A stretch of DNA of 64,000 bases from Streptomyces sp. NRRL F-2580 (GCF_000720115.1 NZ_JOIR01000019.1:62001-126000), one strand, 5' to 3'; positions 53,451-63,085 are shown, numbered from the stretch's first letter. Made by a program: numbers and translations. Notes: generated from the letters alone by a model not told the origin.

Positions 53451-54481
53451 GCGCGCCCGCCGCCGTCGACGAACGGCTCGCACCCACTTCCGTCGTGCGC
53501 AAGCTGCTCGCCCGCCCGGAGCTGGGCTCCGTGGTCGGCGCCGCCGCCGTCTTCGTCTTCTTCTCCTTCGCCGCCCCCAGCTTCCTGCAGGCCTCCAGCC
53601 TGAGCACGATCCTGTACTCGGCCTCCACCATCGGGATCATGGCCGCTCCGGTGGCCCTGCTGATGATCGGCGGCGAGTTCGACCTCTCCGCCGGTGTCAT
53701 GGTCACGACCTCCGCGCTGGTGAGCTCGATGTTCAGCTACCAGATGACGGCCGACGTCTGGGTCGGCGTCGCCGTGTCCCTGCTGGTCACGCTGGCCATC
53801 GGCTTCTTCAACGGCTTCATGCTGACCCGCACCAAACTGCCCAGCTTCATCATCACGCTCGGCACCTTCCTGATGCTGACCGGCCTGAACCTCGGCTTCA
53901 CCAAGTTGATCAGCGGCTCGGTCTCCACCAAGACCATCGCCGACATGGAGGGCTTCTCCTCCGCGCGGGCCCTCTTCGCCTCGCAGTGGAACGTCGGCTC
54001 GGTCACCCTCAAGGTCACCATCCTGTGGTGGCTGGCCATCGTCGCCGTGGCCACCTGGATCCTGCTGCGCACCCGCGCCGGGAACTGGATCTTCGCCGTG
54101 GGCGGCGGGGCCGACGCGGCCCGCGCGACCGGCGTGCCCGTCGTGAAGACCCGTATCGGCCTCTACATGGGCGTCGCCCTGTGCGCCTGGATCTCCGGGC
54201 AGCACATCCTCTTCTCGTTCGACGTGGTCCAGTCGGGCGAGGGCGTCGGCAACGAGTTCCTCTACATCATCGCGGCCGTCATCGGCGGCTGCCTGATGAC
54301 CGGCGGCTACGGCTCCGCCATCGGCTCGGCGGTCGGCGCCTTCATCTTCGGCATGACCAGCAACGGCATCGTGTACGCGCAGTGGAACCCGGACTGGTTC
54401 AAGTTCTTCCTCGGCGCGATGCTCCTGCTGGCCACGCTGCTCAACGCATGGGTCCGCAAGCGGGCGGAGGCACGGGCATGA
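53447..54481 (+). CDS. Sugar ABC transporter permease (RbsC type)
   Basis: 344 aa with about ten membrane segments. The BPD_transp_2 family pattern is clear: [23 protein letters not shown] near the start, [28 protein letters not shown] and the coupling helix [29 protein letters not shown] overlaps on both sides couple it to the binding protein and ATPase genes. Confidence 0.94.
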   Translation: MSAPAAVDERLAPTSVVRKLLARPELGSVVGAAAVFVFFSFAAPSFLQASSLSTILYSASTIGIMAAPVALLMIGGEFDLSAGVMVTTSALVSSMFSYQMTADVWVGVAVSLLVTLAIGFFNGFMLTRTKLPSFIITLGTFLMLTGLNLGFTKLISGSVSTKTIADMEGFSSARALFASQWNVGSVTLKVTILWWLAIVAVATWILLRTRAGNWIFAVGGGADAARATGVPVVKTRIGLYMGVALCAWISGQHILFSFDVVQSGEGVGNEFLYIIAAVIGGCLMTGGYGSAIGSAVGAFIFGMTSNGIVYAQWNPDWFKFFLGAMLLLATLLNAWVRKRAEARA

Positions 54482-55341
54482 CCGGCGACGCACTCGTCAG
54501 GCTGACCGACGTCAGCAAGTACTACGGCAACATCCGCGCCCTCCAGGGGGTCTCCCTGGAGGTCTCGGCGGGCGAGATCACCTGTGTCCTCGGTGACAAC
54601 GGCGCCGGCAAGTCCACCCTCATCAAGATCATCGCGGGCCTGCACCGGCACGACTCGGGCACCTTCGAGATCGAGGGCGAGGAGACCGTGCTCGCCAACC
54701 CGCGCGCGGCCCTGGACCGCGGCATCGCCACCGTCTACCAGGACCTCGCCGTCGTCCCGCTGATGCCGGTCTGGCGCAACTTCTTCCTCGGCTCCGAGCC
54801 CACCAGGGGCCACGGCCCCTTCCGCCGCCTCGACGTGCCCCTCATGCGCGAGACCACCCGAGCCGAGCTGCTGCGCATGGGCATCGACCTGCGCGACGTC
54901 GACCAGCCCATCGGCACCCTGTCCGGCGGTGAACGCCAGTGCGTGGCCATCGCCCGCGCCGTGTACTTCGGCGCCAAGGTCCTCGTACTCGACGAGCCCA
55001 CCGCGGCCCTCGGCGTGAAGCAGTCCGGCGTGGTCCTCAAGTACGTCGCCGCCGCCCGCGACGCGGGCCTCGGCGTGGTCCTGATCACCCACAACCCGCA
55101 CCACGCGTACCTGGTGGGGGACCGTTTCGTCCTCCTCAAGCGCGGCACCATGGCGGGCAGCCACACCCGCGACTCGATCACGCTCGACGAGCTCACCCGG
55201 CAGATGGCGGGCGGCTCCGAGCTGGACGAACTGAGCCACGAACTGGAGCGGGTGGCAGAATCGGGGGCAGACGCCCCACCCGGCGCAGCCGACCCGGCTT
55301 CCCGTACCACCCCAGCCAAGAGGGACGACACGACTCGATGA
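54478..55341 (+). CDS. Sugar ABC transporter ATP-binding protein, single domain
   Basis: 287 aa. Walker [10 protein letters not shown], signature [15 protein letters not shown], Walker [13 protein letters not shown] and the switch His in [11 protein letters not shown]. RbsA-type ATPases usually carry two nucleotide-binding domains in one chain; this one has one, so it must act as a homodimer. The C-terminal tail is polar and Ala/Pro-rich. Overlaps the permease and the ROK kinase genes by 4 bp each. Confidence 0.93.
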   Translation: MTGDALVRLTDVSKYYGNIRALQGVSLEVSAGEITCVLGDNGAGKSTLIKIIAGLHRHDSGTFEIEGEETVLANPRAALDRGIATVYQDLAVVPLMPVWRNFFLGSEPTRGHGPFRRLDVPLMRETTRAELLRMGIDLRDVDQPIGTLSGGERQCVAIARAVYFGAKVLVLDEPTAALGVKQSGVVLKYVAAARDAGLGVVLITHNPHHAYLVGDRFVLLKRGTMAGSHTRDSITLDELTRQMAGGSELDELSHELERVAESGADAPPGAADPASRTTPAKRDDTTR

Positions 55342-56510
55342 GCACGTACCGGGACTTCACGCTCACCCACCGGGGGTCGGCGCGAGGCACCGTCCTGCGG
55401 ACCATCGGAACCCGTGAGCGCCGGTCGCACCTGACCGCCCCGCGCGTGCCGACCGTCGGGATCGACATCGGCGGCACCAAGGTGATGGCCGGGGTCGTCG
55501 ACGCCGACGGAATCATCCTGGAGAAGATCCGCACCGAGACCCCGGACAAGTCCAAGAGCCCCAAGGTCGTCGAGGACACCATCGTCGAGCTGGTCCTGGA
55601 CCTCTCCGACCGGCACGACGTGCACGCGGTCGGCATCGGGGCCGCCGGCTGGGTGGACGCCGACCGCTCCCGGGTCCTGTTCGCACCCCATCTGGCCTGG
55701 CGCGACGAGCCGCTGCGCGACGCGCTCCAGTCCCGGCTCGCGGTCCCGGTCATGGTGGACAACGACGCCAACACCGCCGCCTGGGCCGAGTGGCGCTTCG
55801 GCGCCGGGCGCGGCGAGGACCACCTCGTCATGATCACGCTCGGCACCGGCATCGGCGGGGCCATCCTGGAGGGCGGCCAGGTCAAGCGCGGACGCTTCGG
55901 GGTCGCCGGCGAGTTCGGCCACATGCAGGTCGTCCCCGGCGGCCACCGCTGCCCCTGCGGCAACCGCGGCTGCTGGGAGCAGTACAGCTCCGGAAACGCC
56001 CTGGTCCGCGAGGCCCGCGAGCTGGCCGCCGCCGACTCCCCGGTCGCGTACAACATCATCGCCAGGGTCGGCGGCAACGTCCACGAGATCACCGGGCCGC
56101 TCATCACCGAGCTCGCCCGTGAGGGCGACGCCATGTGCGTCGAGCTGCTCCAGGACATCGGCCAGTGGCTCGGCGTCGGCATCGCCAACCTCGCCGCCGC
56201 CCTCGACCCCTCCTGCTTCGTCATCGGCGGTGGCGTCAGCGCCGCCGACGACCTGCTGATCGGTCCCGCGCGGGAGGCCTTCCGCCGCCACCTCACCGGC
56301 CGCGGCTACCGGCCGGAGGCGCGCATCGCCAAGGCCCAGCTCGGCCCCGAGGCCGGTATGGTCGGCGCCGCCGACCTCGCCCGGCTCGTCGCCCGGCGCT
56401 TCCGCCGCGCCACCCGCCGGCGGGTCGAGCGCTACGAACGGTACGAGCGCTACGTGCAGCAGCTGGGCCGGCGCGACCCCGCCGGATCCGAGGACCAGGA
56501 AAAACCGTGA
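55338..56510 (+). CDS. ROK family sugar kinase
   Basis: About 390 aa. ATP-binding motif [16 protein letters not shown], catalytic Asp in [17 protein letters not shown], the ROK signature [14 protein letters not shown]...GEFGHMQV and the zinc motif [17 protein letters not shown]. It has no N-terminal helix-turn-helix, so it is a kinase (glucokinase-like) rather than a repressor, and an unusual 38-residue basic N-terminal extension is present. Presumably it phosphorylates the sugar delivered by the transporter. The end overlaps the next gene. Confidence 0.94.
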   Translation: MSTYRDFTLTHRGSARGTVLRTIGTRERRSHLTAPRVPTVGIDIGGTKVMAGVVDADGIILEKIRTETPDKSKSPKVVEDTIVELVLDLSDRHDVHAVGIGAAGWVDADRSRVLFAPHLAWRDEPLRDALQSRLAVPVMVDNDANTAAWAEWRFGAGRGEDHLVMITLGTGIGGAILEGGQVKRGRFGVAGEFGHMQVVPGGHRCPCGNRGCWEQYSSGNALVREARELAAADSPVAYNIIARVGGNVHEITGPLITELAREGDAMCVELLQDIGQWLGVGIANLAAALDPSCFVIGGGVSAADDLLIGPAREAFRRHLTGRGYRPEARIAKAQLGPEAGMVGAADLARLVARRFRRATRRRVERYERYERYVQQLGRRDPAGSEDQEKP

Positions 56511-57100
56511 CACCGCCCTCCCTGCCCCACCAGGCCCCCGCACCCGACGCGGACGCCACGCCGCCGCCCACCGCCGAGGACCGCAGGCACGTCGTCAAGC
56601 GCCGCTGGATCACCGCGATCATCATCGTGCTGCTGATCGGCGTACCCGCGGGCTACCTCGCGATCTCCACCCAGCAGAGCCGCGAGAGCGGCCGTGACAA
56701 GGCCGCCAAGGTCGGCGCGTCCGAGGTGCGCCCCGGCTGGCCCTCCAAGGTGCAGCGCAGCATCTACGAGGTCCCGATCCCGCCGAAGGCCTGGCGGGTC
56801 GGGTTCCTGGAGACGAACAACTGGCGCACCAGCCGGCTGTTCACCGCGTTCGCGGTGACCCCCGAGGACCTGGACGCCTTCCTCGCCGCCGTCGGCACCA
56901 GCCGGGCCGGGCTGACGCGGGGCGAGGTCTCGATCTCCGCGCACGACTCCGAGGTCGCCGGCTGGAGCTGGAGCCCGGAGGCCACCTGGTACGGGACCAC
57001 CCTGGAACAGCCGGACCCGCGCCCCACCCGGGACATCACGGTGGACCTCACCGACCCCGAGAAGCCCCGGGTCTACGTGGTCTCCACGACCACTCCCTGA
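56507..57100 (+). CDS. Single-pass membrane protein of the sugar operon
   Basis: About 197 aa from the GTG at 56507, overlapping the kinase stop by 4 bp. A proline-rich cytoplasmic N-terminus, one membrane segment (WITAIIIVLLIGVPAGYLAI, about 43-62), and an extracytoplasmic domain of about 130 residues (VPIPPKAWRVGFLETNNWRTSRLFTAFAVTPEDLDAFLAAVG, WYGTTL, then VDLTDPEKPRVYVVSTTTP). I recognise no family. Position suggests a role with the transporter, or a sensor of surface signals. Confidence 0.7.
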   Translation: MTPPSLPHQAPAPDADATPPPTAEDRRHVVKRRWITAIIIVLLIGVPAGYLAISTQQSRESGRDKAAKVGASEVRPGWPSKVQRSIYEVPIPPKAWRVGFLETNNWRTSRLFTAFAVTPEDLDAFLAAVGTSRAGLTRGEVSISAHDSEVAGWSWSPEATWYGTTLEQPDPRPTRDITVDLTDPEKPRVYVVSTTTP

Positions 57101-57119
57101 CCGGGGCCCGTCCGGCGCC

Positions 57120-57283
57120 AAGGGCTGTCCCGTAATCCCCGGCGGGCGCACGATGCCAGCTACGGCACCTCGCTGCATTGTCGGAACGCCCGAATACGCC
57201 CAGTATGGGGGCGCCCCTCCGCCTTGCGATGCACCGCATCTGCCGCCGTGCGCTGATCCACCGGGGATTACGGGACAGCCCTT
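57120..57283. mobile_element. MITE-like element with 23-bp terminal inverted repeats
   Basis: AAGGGCTGTCCCGTAATCCC, then CGG (57120-57142) and its exact complement (57261-57283) enclose about 118 bp without a gene. The ends resemble the tips of insertion sequences found in Streptomyces. No clear target duplication is seen. It ends 11 bp before the start codon of the metallo-hydrolase gene, so it may supply or interrupt the promoter. Confidence 0.75.
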
Positions 57284-57294
57284 AGCCTGGGATC

Positions 57295-57927
57295 ATGAAG
57301 CTCACCAAGCGGCTGCACTCCTGCGTCCAGTTGGAGAAGGACGGGCGCACGCTCGTCATCGACCCGGGCGCCTTCAGCGAACCCGACGCGGGCCTGGGGG
57401 CGGACGCCCTGCTGGTCACGCACGAACACCCCGACCACTTCGAGGAGGGCCGACTGCGGGCCGCCCTCGACGCGAACCCGGCGGCCGGGCTGTGGACCCT
57501 GCGCAGCGTCGCCGACAAGCTCGCCCCCGCCTATCCGGGCCGGGTGCACACCGTCGGCCACGGCGACACCTTCACCGCCGCCGGGTTCGAGGTCCAGGTG
57601 CACGGGGAGCTGCACGCGGTGATCCACCCGGACATGCCGCGGGTCACGAACGTCGGCTACCTCGTGGAGGGTTCCCTCTTCCATCCCGGGGACGCCCTGA
57701 CCGTGCCCGGGGTCCCGGTGGAGACCCTGATGCTCCCGGTGCACGCCCCCTGGAACAAGGTCGGCGAGGTGATCGACTACCTCCGTGAGGTCAAGCCGCG
57801 CCGGGCCCTCGACATCCACGACGCCTACCTCTCCGACATCGCCAGGCCGATCTACGACTTCGCCCTGGACGCCCTGGGCGGCACCGACCACGGCCGACTC
57901 ACCGCGGGGGACAGCACGGACCTGTGA
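57295..57927 (+). CDS. MBL-fold metallo-hydrolase
   Basis: 210 aa. Metallo-beta-lactamase fold with the metal motif VTHEHPDHFEE (about 41-51), then GELHAVIHPD, FHPGDAL and VHAPWNKV, typical of the UlaG/DUF-like small hydrolases. Reaction unknown. The ATG at 57295 lies immediately after the MITE; upstream CTGGG is a poor ribosome binding site. The exonuclease gene begins 31 bp after its stop, so the two may share a transcript. Confidence 0.9.
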   Translation: MKLTKRLHSCVQLEKDGRTLVIDPGAFSEPDAGLGADALLVTHEHPDHFEEGRLRAALDANPAAGLWTLRSVADKLAPAYPGRVHTVGHGDTFTAAGFEVQVHGELHAVIHPDMPRVTNVGYLVEGSLFHPGDALTVPGVPVETLMLPVHAPWNKVGEVIDYLREVKPRRALDIHDAYLSDIARPIYDFALDALGGTDHGRLTAGDSTDL

Positions 57928-57957
57928 GTGTCGGTGCCTGGAGGTAGGTTGGAACGC

Positions 57958-58743
57958 ATGCGTATCGCCACCTTCAACGTCAACTCCGTCACCGCCCGGC
58001 TGCCCCGTCTGCTGGCCTGGCTGGAGAGCTCCGGCACCGATGTCCTGTGCGTCCAGGAGACCAAGTGCTCGGCGGAGCAGTTCCCGCACGCCGAGCTGCG
58101 CGAGCTGGGCTACGAATCGGCCGTCAACGCCACCGGCCGGTGGAACGGCGTGGCCCTGCTCTCCAAGGTCGGCCTGGACGACGTGGTCCTCGGACTGCCC
58201 GGAGGGCCCGACTACGAAGGGATCCAGGAGCCCCGCGCGATCTCCGCGACCTGCGGCGGGGTCCGGCTCTGGTCGGTGTACGTGCCCAACGGCCGGGAGG
58301 TCGAGCACGACCACTACGGCTACAAGCTGGACTGGTTCCGCTCACTGACCACGGCCGTCGCGCAGGACGCGGCCGGCCCGCGCCCCTTCGCGGTGCTCGG
58401 CGACTTCAACGTGGCCCCGACCGACGAGGACGTCTACGACCCGGCCGTCTTCGCCGGCCTCACCCACGTCACCCCCGCCGAGCGGGCCGCCCTGGAGGCA
58501 CTGCGGGCCGCCGGGCTCTCGGACGTGCTGCCGCGCCCCCTCAAGTACGACCGCCCCTACACGTACTGGGACTACCGCCAGCTCGCCTTCCCCAAGAACA
58601 GGGGCATGCGCATCGACCTGGTGTACGGGAACGAGCCCTTCACCAAGGCCGTCACCGACGCCTACGTCGACCGCGAGGAGCGCAAGGGCAAGGGCGCGTC
58701 CGACCACGCCCCGGTCGTCGTGGACCTCGACCTCGACCGGTAG
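57958..58743 (+). CDS. xth: Exodeoxyribonuclease III
   Basis: About 261 aa. AP endonuclease/3'-5' exonuclease of base-excision repair. Motifs: ATFNVNSVTARLPRLLAWL, the metal Glu in CVQETKCS, YVPNGREVEHDHYGYKLDWF, the Asp-Asn in LGDFNVAPTDEDVYDP and SDHAPVVVDL. The ATG at 57958 is used because the family starts MRIATFNVNS; GGAGGTAGG lies upstream. Full length for the family. Confidence 0.95.
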   Translation: MRIATFNVNSVTARLPRLLAWLESSGTDVLCVQETKCSAEQFPHAELRELGYESAVNATGRWNGVALLSKVGLDDVVLGLPGGPDYEGIQEPRAISATCGGVRLWSVYVPNGREVEHDHYGYKLDWFRSLTTAVAQDAAGPRPFAVLGDFNVAPTDEDVYDPAVFAGLTHVTPAERAALEALRAAGLSDVLPRPLKYDRPYTYWDYRQLAFPKNRGMRIDLVYGNEPFTKAVTDAYVDREERKGKGASDHAPVVVDLDLDR

Positions 58744-58838
58744 GCCGCGGCGGACCGCCCTCGCCGGCCGTCATCCGGGCCGGCCGATCCAGGCGCGCCC
58801 TGTGGCCAGCGGCGGATCCTGGTGCGACGCTGGGCGGT

Positions 58839-59279
58839 ATGAACATCCCTTTCCTGGACAACTGGCTGAACCGGCGTGAAACGGAACAGGGTGCGGGACT
58901 CGCCGCCGCCCTCGCGGACGATCCCGAGGGCGTCGCCGAGCTCTTCTCGGAGTGCGAGATGCTGCGCGTCCACGCGCGGGCGGCCGGCCTCGAACTCGAC
59001 GAGAGCCAGGGCTCCTTGGAGGCGCTGGACCAGCTGATGCCGCGCTGGCGCCGGGACCCCGAGGTGGTGCCCTGGCTCGGCAACGACGCGGGCTTCTACC
59101 TCGGGACCGTGATCGTCCGGACCGTCCCGGGGGCCGGCTGGCAGGTGTGGCCCAACGGCCAGCCGGTGATCCTGCTGGCCTCGGGCCGCGAGCTGAACGT
59201 GATCGAGTCGGGGGTGTCCTGGGCGATGACCGGATCCCCCGAACTCAGCCAGGCCTACGCCGAGGCCTCCGAGGGCTGA
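58839..59279 (+). CDS. DUF6278-like hypothetical protein
   Basis: About 146 aa from the ATG at 58839: MNIPFLDNWLNRRETEQGAGLAAALADDPEGV, a conserved central GFYLGTVIVRTVPGAGWQVWPNGQPVILLASGRELNVIE and the tail LSQAYAEA. It resembles a Streptomyces family I recall as DUF6278; function unknown. It follows xth by 95 bp and could be cotranscribed. Confidence 0.7.
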   Translation: MNIPFLDNWLNRRETEQGAGLAAALADDPEGVAELFSECEMLRVHARAAGLELDESQGSLEALDQLMPRWRRDPEVVPWLGNDAGFYLGTVIVRTVPGAGWQVWPNGQPVILLASGRELNVIESGVSWAMTGSPELSQAYAEASEG

Positions 59280-59397
59280 CGCCCCGGCGTCCGGCGCCCG
59301 GCGCCCGGTGCCCGGCGTGTCGCGGCGAAGTGCCCTTGCGGGGCTGGATAGTTTGCGCTGACCTCGACACACCGGAACCCAGGGGACAGGGCAGCGC

Positions 59398-60141
59398 ATG
59401 ACCGTCGATCCGTTGATCGAGCTGCGGGACGTCAACAAGCACTTCGGGCAGCTGCACGTCCTGCGGGACATCAACCTCACCGTGGGCCGCGGGGAGGTGG
59501 TGGTGGTCATCGGCCCCTCCGGTTCCGGGAAGTCCACCCTGTGCCGGGCGATCAACCGGCTGGAGGCCGTCGAGTCGGGCACGATCCTGCTGGACGGGGA
59601 GCCGCTGCCCGCCGAGGGCAAGGAACTGGCCCGGCTGCGCGCCGAGGTCGGCATGGTCTTCCAGTCCTTCAACCTCTTCGCGCACAAGACGGTCCTCGCC
59701 AATGTGTCGCTCGCGCAGGTCAAGGTCCGCGGGCGCGGGCGCGGCGAGGCGGACCGGCGCTCCCGGGAGCTCCTGGACCGCGTCGGCCTCGCCGACCAGG
59801 CGGAGAAGTTCCCCGCCCAGCTCTCCGGTGGCCAGCAGCAGCGGGTGGCCATCGCCCGGGCCCTCGCCATGGACCCCAAGGCCCTGCTCTTCGACGAGCC
59901 CACCTCGGCGCTCGACCCGGAGATGATCAACGAGGTGCTGGAGGTCATGCAGCAGCTCGCGCGCGAGGGCATGACCATGGTCGTGGTCACGCACGAGATG
60001 GGCTTCGCCCGCTCCGCCGCGAACCGGGTGGTCTTCATGGCCGACGGGCGGATCGTCGAGGACCGCACTCCGGAGCAGTTCTTCACCGCTCCGGAGAGCG
60101 ACCGGGCCAAGGACTTCCTCTCCAAGATCCTCAAGCACTGA
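59398..60141 (+). CDS. Amino-acid ABC transporter ATP-binding protein (GluA-like), orphan
   Basis: 247 aa. Walker [19 protein letters not shown], the Q-loop [20 protein letters not shown], signature [20 protein letters not shown] and Walker [16 protein letters not shown] are those of polar amino-acid ATPases such as GluA/GlnQ. The binding protein and two permeases that normally follow are absent: the next gene, 21 bp away, is convergent. It either serves permeases elsewhere or is a leftover. TTGCGG and TAGTTT upstream could be its promoter. Confidence 0.88.
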   Translation: MTVDPLIELRDVNKHFGQLHVLRDINLTVGRGEVVVVIGPSGSGKSTLCRAINRLEAVESGTILLDGEPLPAEGKELARLRAEVGMVFQSFNLFAHKTVLANVSLAQVKVRGRGRGEADRRSRELLDRVGLADQAEKFPAQLSGGQQQRVAIARALAMDPKALLFDEPTSALDPEMINEVLEVMQQLAREGMTMVVVTHEMGFARSAANRVVFMADGRIVEDRTPEQFFTAPESDRAKDFLSKILKH

Positions 60142-60162
60142 GGTACGGGCGGCCGCCGCGGA

Positions 60163-61758
60163 TCACTGCTCGCGCAGCGGGACCGAGACGTAGGAGGGAT
60201 CGGAGCGCGACGAGGAGAAGGTCAGCTGCGCCCCGGTGGGGTTGTGCTCGATGTAGAGCGGGTCGACGGTGTCGATGACGAGCGCGAGCCGGTGTCCCGC
60301 GGGCACGTCGTACGCGGTGGAGAAGAGCTCCAGGTCCACCCCGAACGCCCGGCCCGGCGCACGGCCGTGGAAGGTGTACGGGGCGTTGCTGACGAGCTTG
60401 CCGATGCCGAGCGGGCCGACGTCGTAGAGGTACGCGACGAAGGTGCCGTCGGCCTTGGTGGGAGTGACGGTGGTGTGCAGGGCGACGGTGCCGCGGACCC
60501 GGCGCGCGCTGTCGTAGCGCTCCGACTGCCAGACGGCGGCGAAGGCGCGGGGGAGCAGCGGTATCGAGGCCGTCGGGGGCGCCTTGACGAACTGGTCGAG
60601 GATGCTGGAGAGGAAGATGATCCCGCCGTTGGCGCCGGAGTCGACATTGGCGAAGACGTGCTCGCTGTCGGAGAGCGCGAGTCTCTCGTTGCCGCCCGAG
60701 CCGACCGACTTCCAGTCGGCGTAGCCCTCGTAGCCCTCGTCGCTGCGGGACTTGATCTGCACCGGGGCCTCGGTGTCGACGCCGTTGCGCTCGCCCTTGA
60801 GGTAGCGGTCGAACCAGCGGTGGGCGTTGGTCCAGGTGTCGTTGGGCAGGCCGAGCAGGCCGGTGCCCTCGGCGGTGGCGTGGTCCCCGGGCCGGAACTC
60901 CAGGCGCTTGGGGCCGGTCAGCCGCTCGTAGAACTTCGCGTACTGGTTGGGCGGGAAGATGGTGTCGCCCCAGGCGTTGCCGAGCATGACCGCGGTGCCG
61001 TTGGCGTTGATCCGGTCCACCTGCTCGGCGGCCGAACGCTGCCTGCCCCACTCGATCATCTGCTGTTCCCGGTCCAGCCGGGAGCCGAGGAAGTCGCCCA
61101 GGACCGACTGGAGTTCGGGGCCGGGGCGGCCGGTGAGGTAGCCGGCGGCGCCGAGCATCCCGGCGGCCTGGAGGTGCTGGGTGCGGCCGGAGTAGATGGA
61201 CTCGATGAGGTCGGCCCAGCCGCTCATCGCGACCACGGCCTTGACGCGCGGGTCGTGCGCGGAGGCCAGCAGGCTGATGCCGGCGCCGTACGAGACCCCG
61301 CCGAGGCCGATGTGGTCCGCGTCGGCGGGGGAGTTGGCCAGGGCCCAGTCGATGACGGCGCTGACGTCGGCGATGTCCGGCGGGCCGGCCACCTCGATCT
61401 GCCCGCCGGAGAGCCAGAAGCCGCGGGAGGTGTAACTGACCACGACGTAACCGGAGTCGGCGAGCTTCCGGGCCTGGGCGATGTATTCGATCTGGGGCAT
61501 GCCCCAGCTGCTGGGCAGCACGATGAGCGGGTACTTCCGGCCGCTCACCGCCCCGGCCGGGGTGAAGACGTTGCCCTTGAGGGTGATGCCGCCGGAGCCG
61601 GGGATGTCGTGGAAGCGCAGCTCCGGCGAGGCCGCCGGGGCGTCGGCGGCGACCGCCGCGGCGGGGGCGGGAGCCGCCTGGGCCTGGTGGGGGGCCAGGC
61701 CCAGGGCGGCTGCCGCCAGCAGGGCTGCCACGGCTGCGGCGGTGGTGGTGCGTTCCAT
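60163..61758 (-). CDS. Secreted CocE/X-Pro-type hydrolase
   Basis: About 531 aa. N-terminal signal peptide (ERTTTAAAVAALLAAAALGLA, cleavage near AQA) and an alpha/beta-hydrolase of the CocE/NonD/X-Pro dipeptidyl-peptidase family: nucleophile Ser in GLGGVSYGAGISLLA, Asp in MLGNAWGDTIFPPNQ, His in FRPGDHATAEGTG, then the jelly-roll C-terminal domain. It is an extracellular esterase or peptidase. The ATG at 61758 has AGGAG 8 nt upstream. Five GTTAC/GTAAC half-sites lie within 100 bp before it. Confidence 0.9.
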   Translation of the reverse strand: MERTTTAAAVAALLAAAALGLAPHQAQAAPAPAAAVAADAPAASPELRFHDIPGSGGITLKGNVFTPAGAVSGRKYPLIVLPSSWGMPQIEYIAQARKLADSGYVVVSYTSRGFWLSGGQIEVAGPPDIADVSAVIDWALANSPADADHIGLGGVSYGAGISLLASAHDPRVKAVVAMSGWADLIESIYSGRTQHLQAAGMLGAAGYLTGRPGPELQSVLGDFLGSRLDREQQMIEWGRQRSAAEQVDRINANGTAVMLGNAWGDTIFPPNQYAKFYERLTGPKRLEFRPGDHATAEGTGLLGLPNDTWTNAHRWFDRYLKGERNGVDTEAPVQIKSRSDEGYEGYADWKSVGSGGNERLALSDSEHVFANVDSGANGGIIFLSSILDQFVKAPPTASIPLLPRAFAAVWQSERYDSARRVRGTVALHTTVTPTKADGTFVAYLYDVGPLGIGKLVSNAPYTFHGRAPGRAFGVDLELFSTAYDVPAGHRLALVIDTVDPLYIEHNPTGAQLTFSSSRSDPSYVSVPLREQ

Positions 61759-61802
61759 CAATCGCTCCTCGCGTACGCCGGGGTTGTCAAAGTGACCCGA
61801 CG

Positions 61803-61856
61803 GTAACGGGAGGGAGTTACTGGAGGTAACCCGTCAGTAAGTTACGTGGTGGTAAC
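61803..61856. promoter_or_regulatory. Array of five GTTAC/GTAAC half-sites
   Basis: GTAAC 61803, GTTAC 61816, GTAAC 61826, GTTAC 61841, GTAAC 61852. Adjacent pairs form inverted repeats with 5-6-bp spacers. They lie upstream of the secreted hydrolase, and similar half-sites precede the SGNH hydrolase (35086-35114). Confidence 0.5.
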
Positions 61857-61891
61857 AATTGAACGAGAGTCAACGGCCGGGCGGTTGACGC

Positions 61892-63085
61892 TCAGCCGTT
61901 CTGCGGGGTCCCGGTCGCGGCGCTCTTGGCCTTCCAGGCGTCCCAGGTCAGGTTCCACTCGCCGTAGCCGTTGCCGATGTCGGCGTTGCCCTTGGAGCCC
62001 GAGCCCACGACCTCGAAGGGGTCACCGATCTGGGACTGCGCGAAGAAGCCCTTGGCGTCGGCGTCGCTCATCCCCACGCAGCCGGAACTGCTGTTGGCGC
62101 GGCCGAAGTTGGCGGAGTTCCACGGAGCGGCGTGCGCGTACATGCCGGACCAGGTGAGCCGCATCGAGTAGTCGACCATCTTGTCGTAGGCGTCGTCCAG
62201 GCCCACCGTCTGGGAGTCCATCCGGATGGTGCCCTCCTTCGTCATGATCACCATCTTCCCGGACCAGGACGCCTTCTTGCCGCCGGGAGTGCCGGCCGAG
62301 ATCGGGATCGTCTTCTGCGCCTGGCCGTCCTCGGTCACCGCCAACTTCTTGGTGTCGAGGCTGACCTCGATCCGACGGTCCTTGCCGATCTTGAACTCGG
62401 TGTTGTAGTCCTTGGCGAACAAGCCGCCGCCCTTACCGGAGTCCACGCCGTTCAGGTTCATCTCGACCTTCACGTCCGTGCCCGACTTCCAGTACTCCTT
62501 GGGCCGCCAGTCGACGCGGTCGTTGCCGGAGTAGTCCTTGATCCAGCCCCAGGAACCCTCGGTGTTGTTCGAAGTGGTGACCTTGAGCTGCTTCTCCACC
62601 TCGGCCTTGTTCGCCACCGGGTTGTCGAAGACGATCGAGACCGGCATCGCCACGCCCACCGTGCTGCCCTTGGGTATGTTGATCGAGACCTTGTTCACCT
62701 TGTCGGCGGCGCCGGTCTTGAACTGCGTGGTGGCGCTCTGGCTCTCGGTGTTCTGGGCCTCGACCTTGTACTCCGAGCCGGGGGCCGCGTTGCGCTCCGA
62801 GGTCCAGGTCCTGCCGTCGTCGGCTATCTTCCCCGGCAGCTCCGCGCCCTTCGCGTCGGTCACCTTCACCTGGGCCAGCTTGCCTTCGGCGACGGTCACC
62901 GTGACGGGCTGGCCAGCCTTGACCTGATCGCCCGTGAGGTTCACCGAGACCGCCATGTCGGCCTTCGGCTTCATATCGGCCTTGCCCGACGCACCGCTCC
63001 CGCTGTCGCTCCCGCCCGAGCAGGCGGTCAGCGCGGCGGCCAGAAGTGCGGTACCCGCCATGGCGGTGCGGCGTGTGCGGCTCAA
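61892..63085 (-). CDS. Lipoprotein L,D-transpeptidase
   Basis: About 397 aa from the TTG at 63085, which has GGGAGGGG 7 nt upstream. Signal peptide with lipobox LTAC (Cys22), two Ig-like domains (Big_10 type, about 50-210) and a YkuD domain. The catalytic region reads MYAHAAPWNSANFGRANSSSGCVGM, with the nucleophile Cys in SSGC rather than the usual SHGC. It makes 3-3 cross-links in peptidoglycan outside the membrane. Divergent from the FemX-like gene, also a cell-wall enzyme. Confidence 0.92.
   Translation of the reverse strand: MSRTRRTAMAGTALLAAALTACSGGSDSGSGASGKADMKPKADMAVSVNLTGDQVKAGQPVTVTVAEGKLAQVKVTDAKGAELPGKIADDGRTWTSERNAAPGSEYKVEAQNTESQSATTQFKTGAADKVNKVSINIPKGSTVGVAMPVSIVFDNPVANKAEVEKQLKVTTSNNTEGSWGWIKDYSGNDRVDWRPKEYWKSGTDVKVEMNLNGVDSGKGGGLFAKDYNTEFKIGKDRRIEVSLDTKKLAVTEDGQAQKTIPISAGTPGGKKASWSGKMVIMTKEGTIRMDSQTVGLDDAYDKMVDYSMRLTWSGMYAHAAPWNSANFGRANSSSGCVGMSDADAKGFFAQSQIGDPFEVVGSGSKGNADIGNGYGEWNLTWDAWKAKSAATGTPQNG

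Noticed and set aside
52384..53483. Extended minus-strand frame upstream of the Gfo/Idh gene, opposite the binding-protein gene
   Set aside because: The dehydrogenase family start (MRIGLIGTGRIG) is at 52244; the upstream part is shadow sequence.
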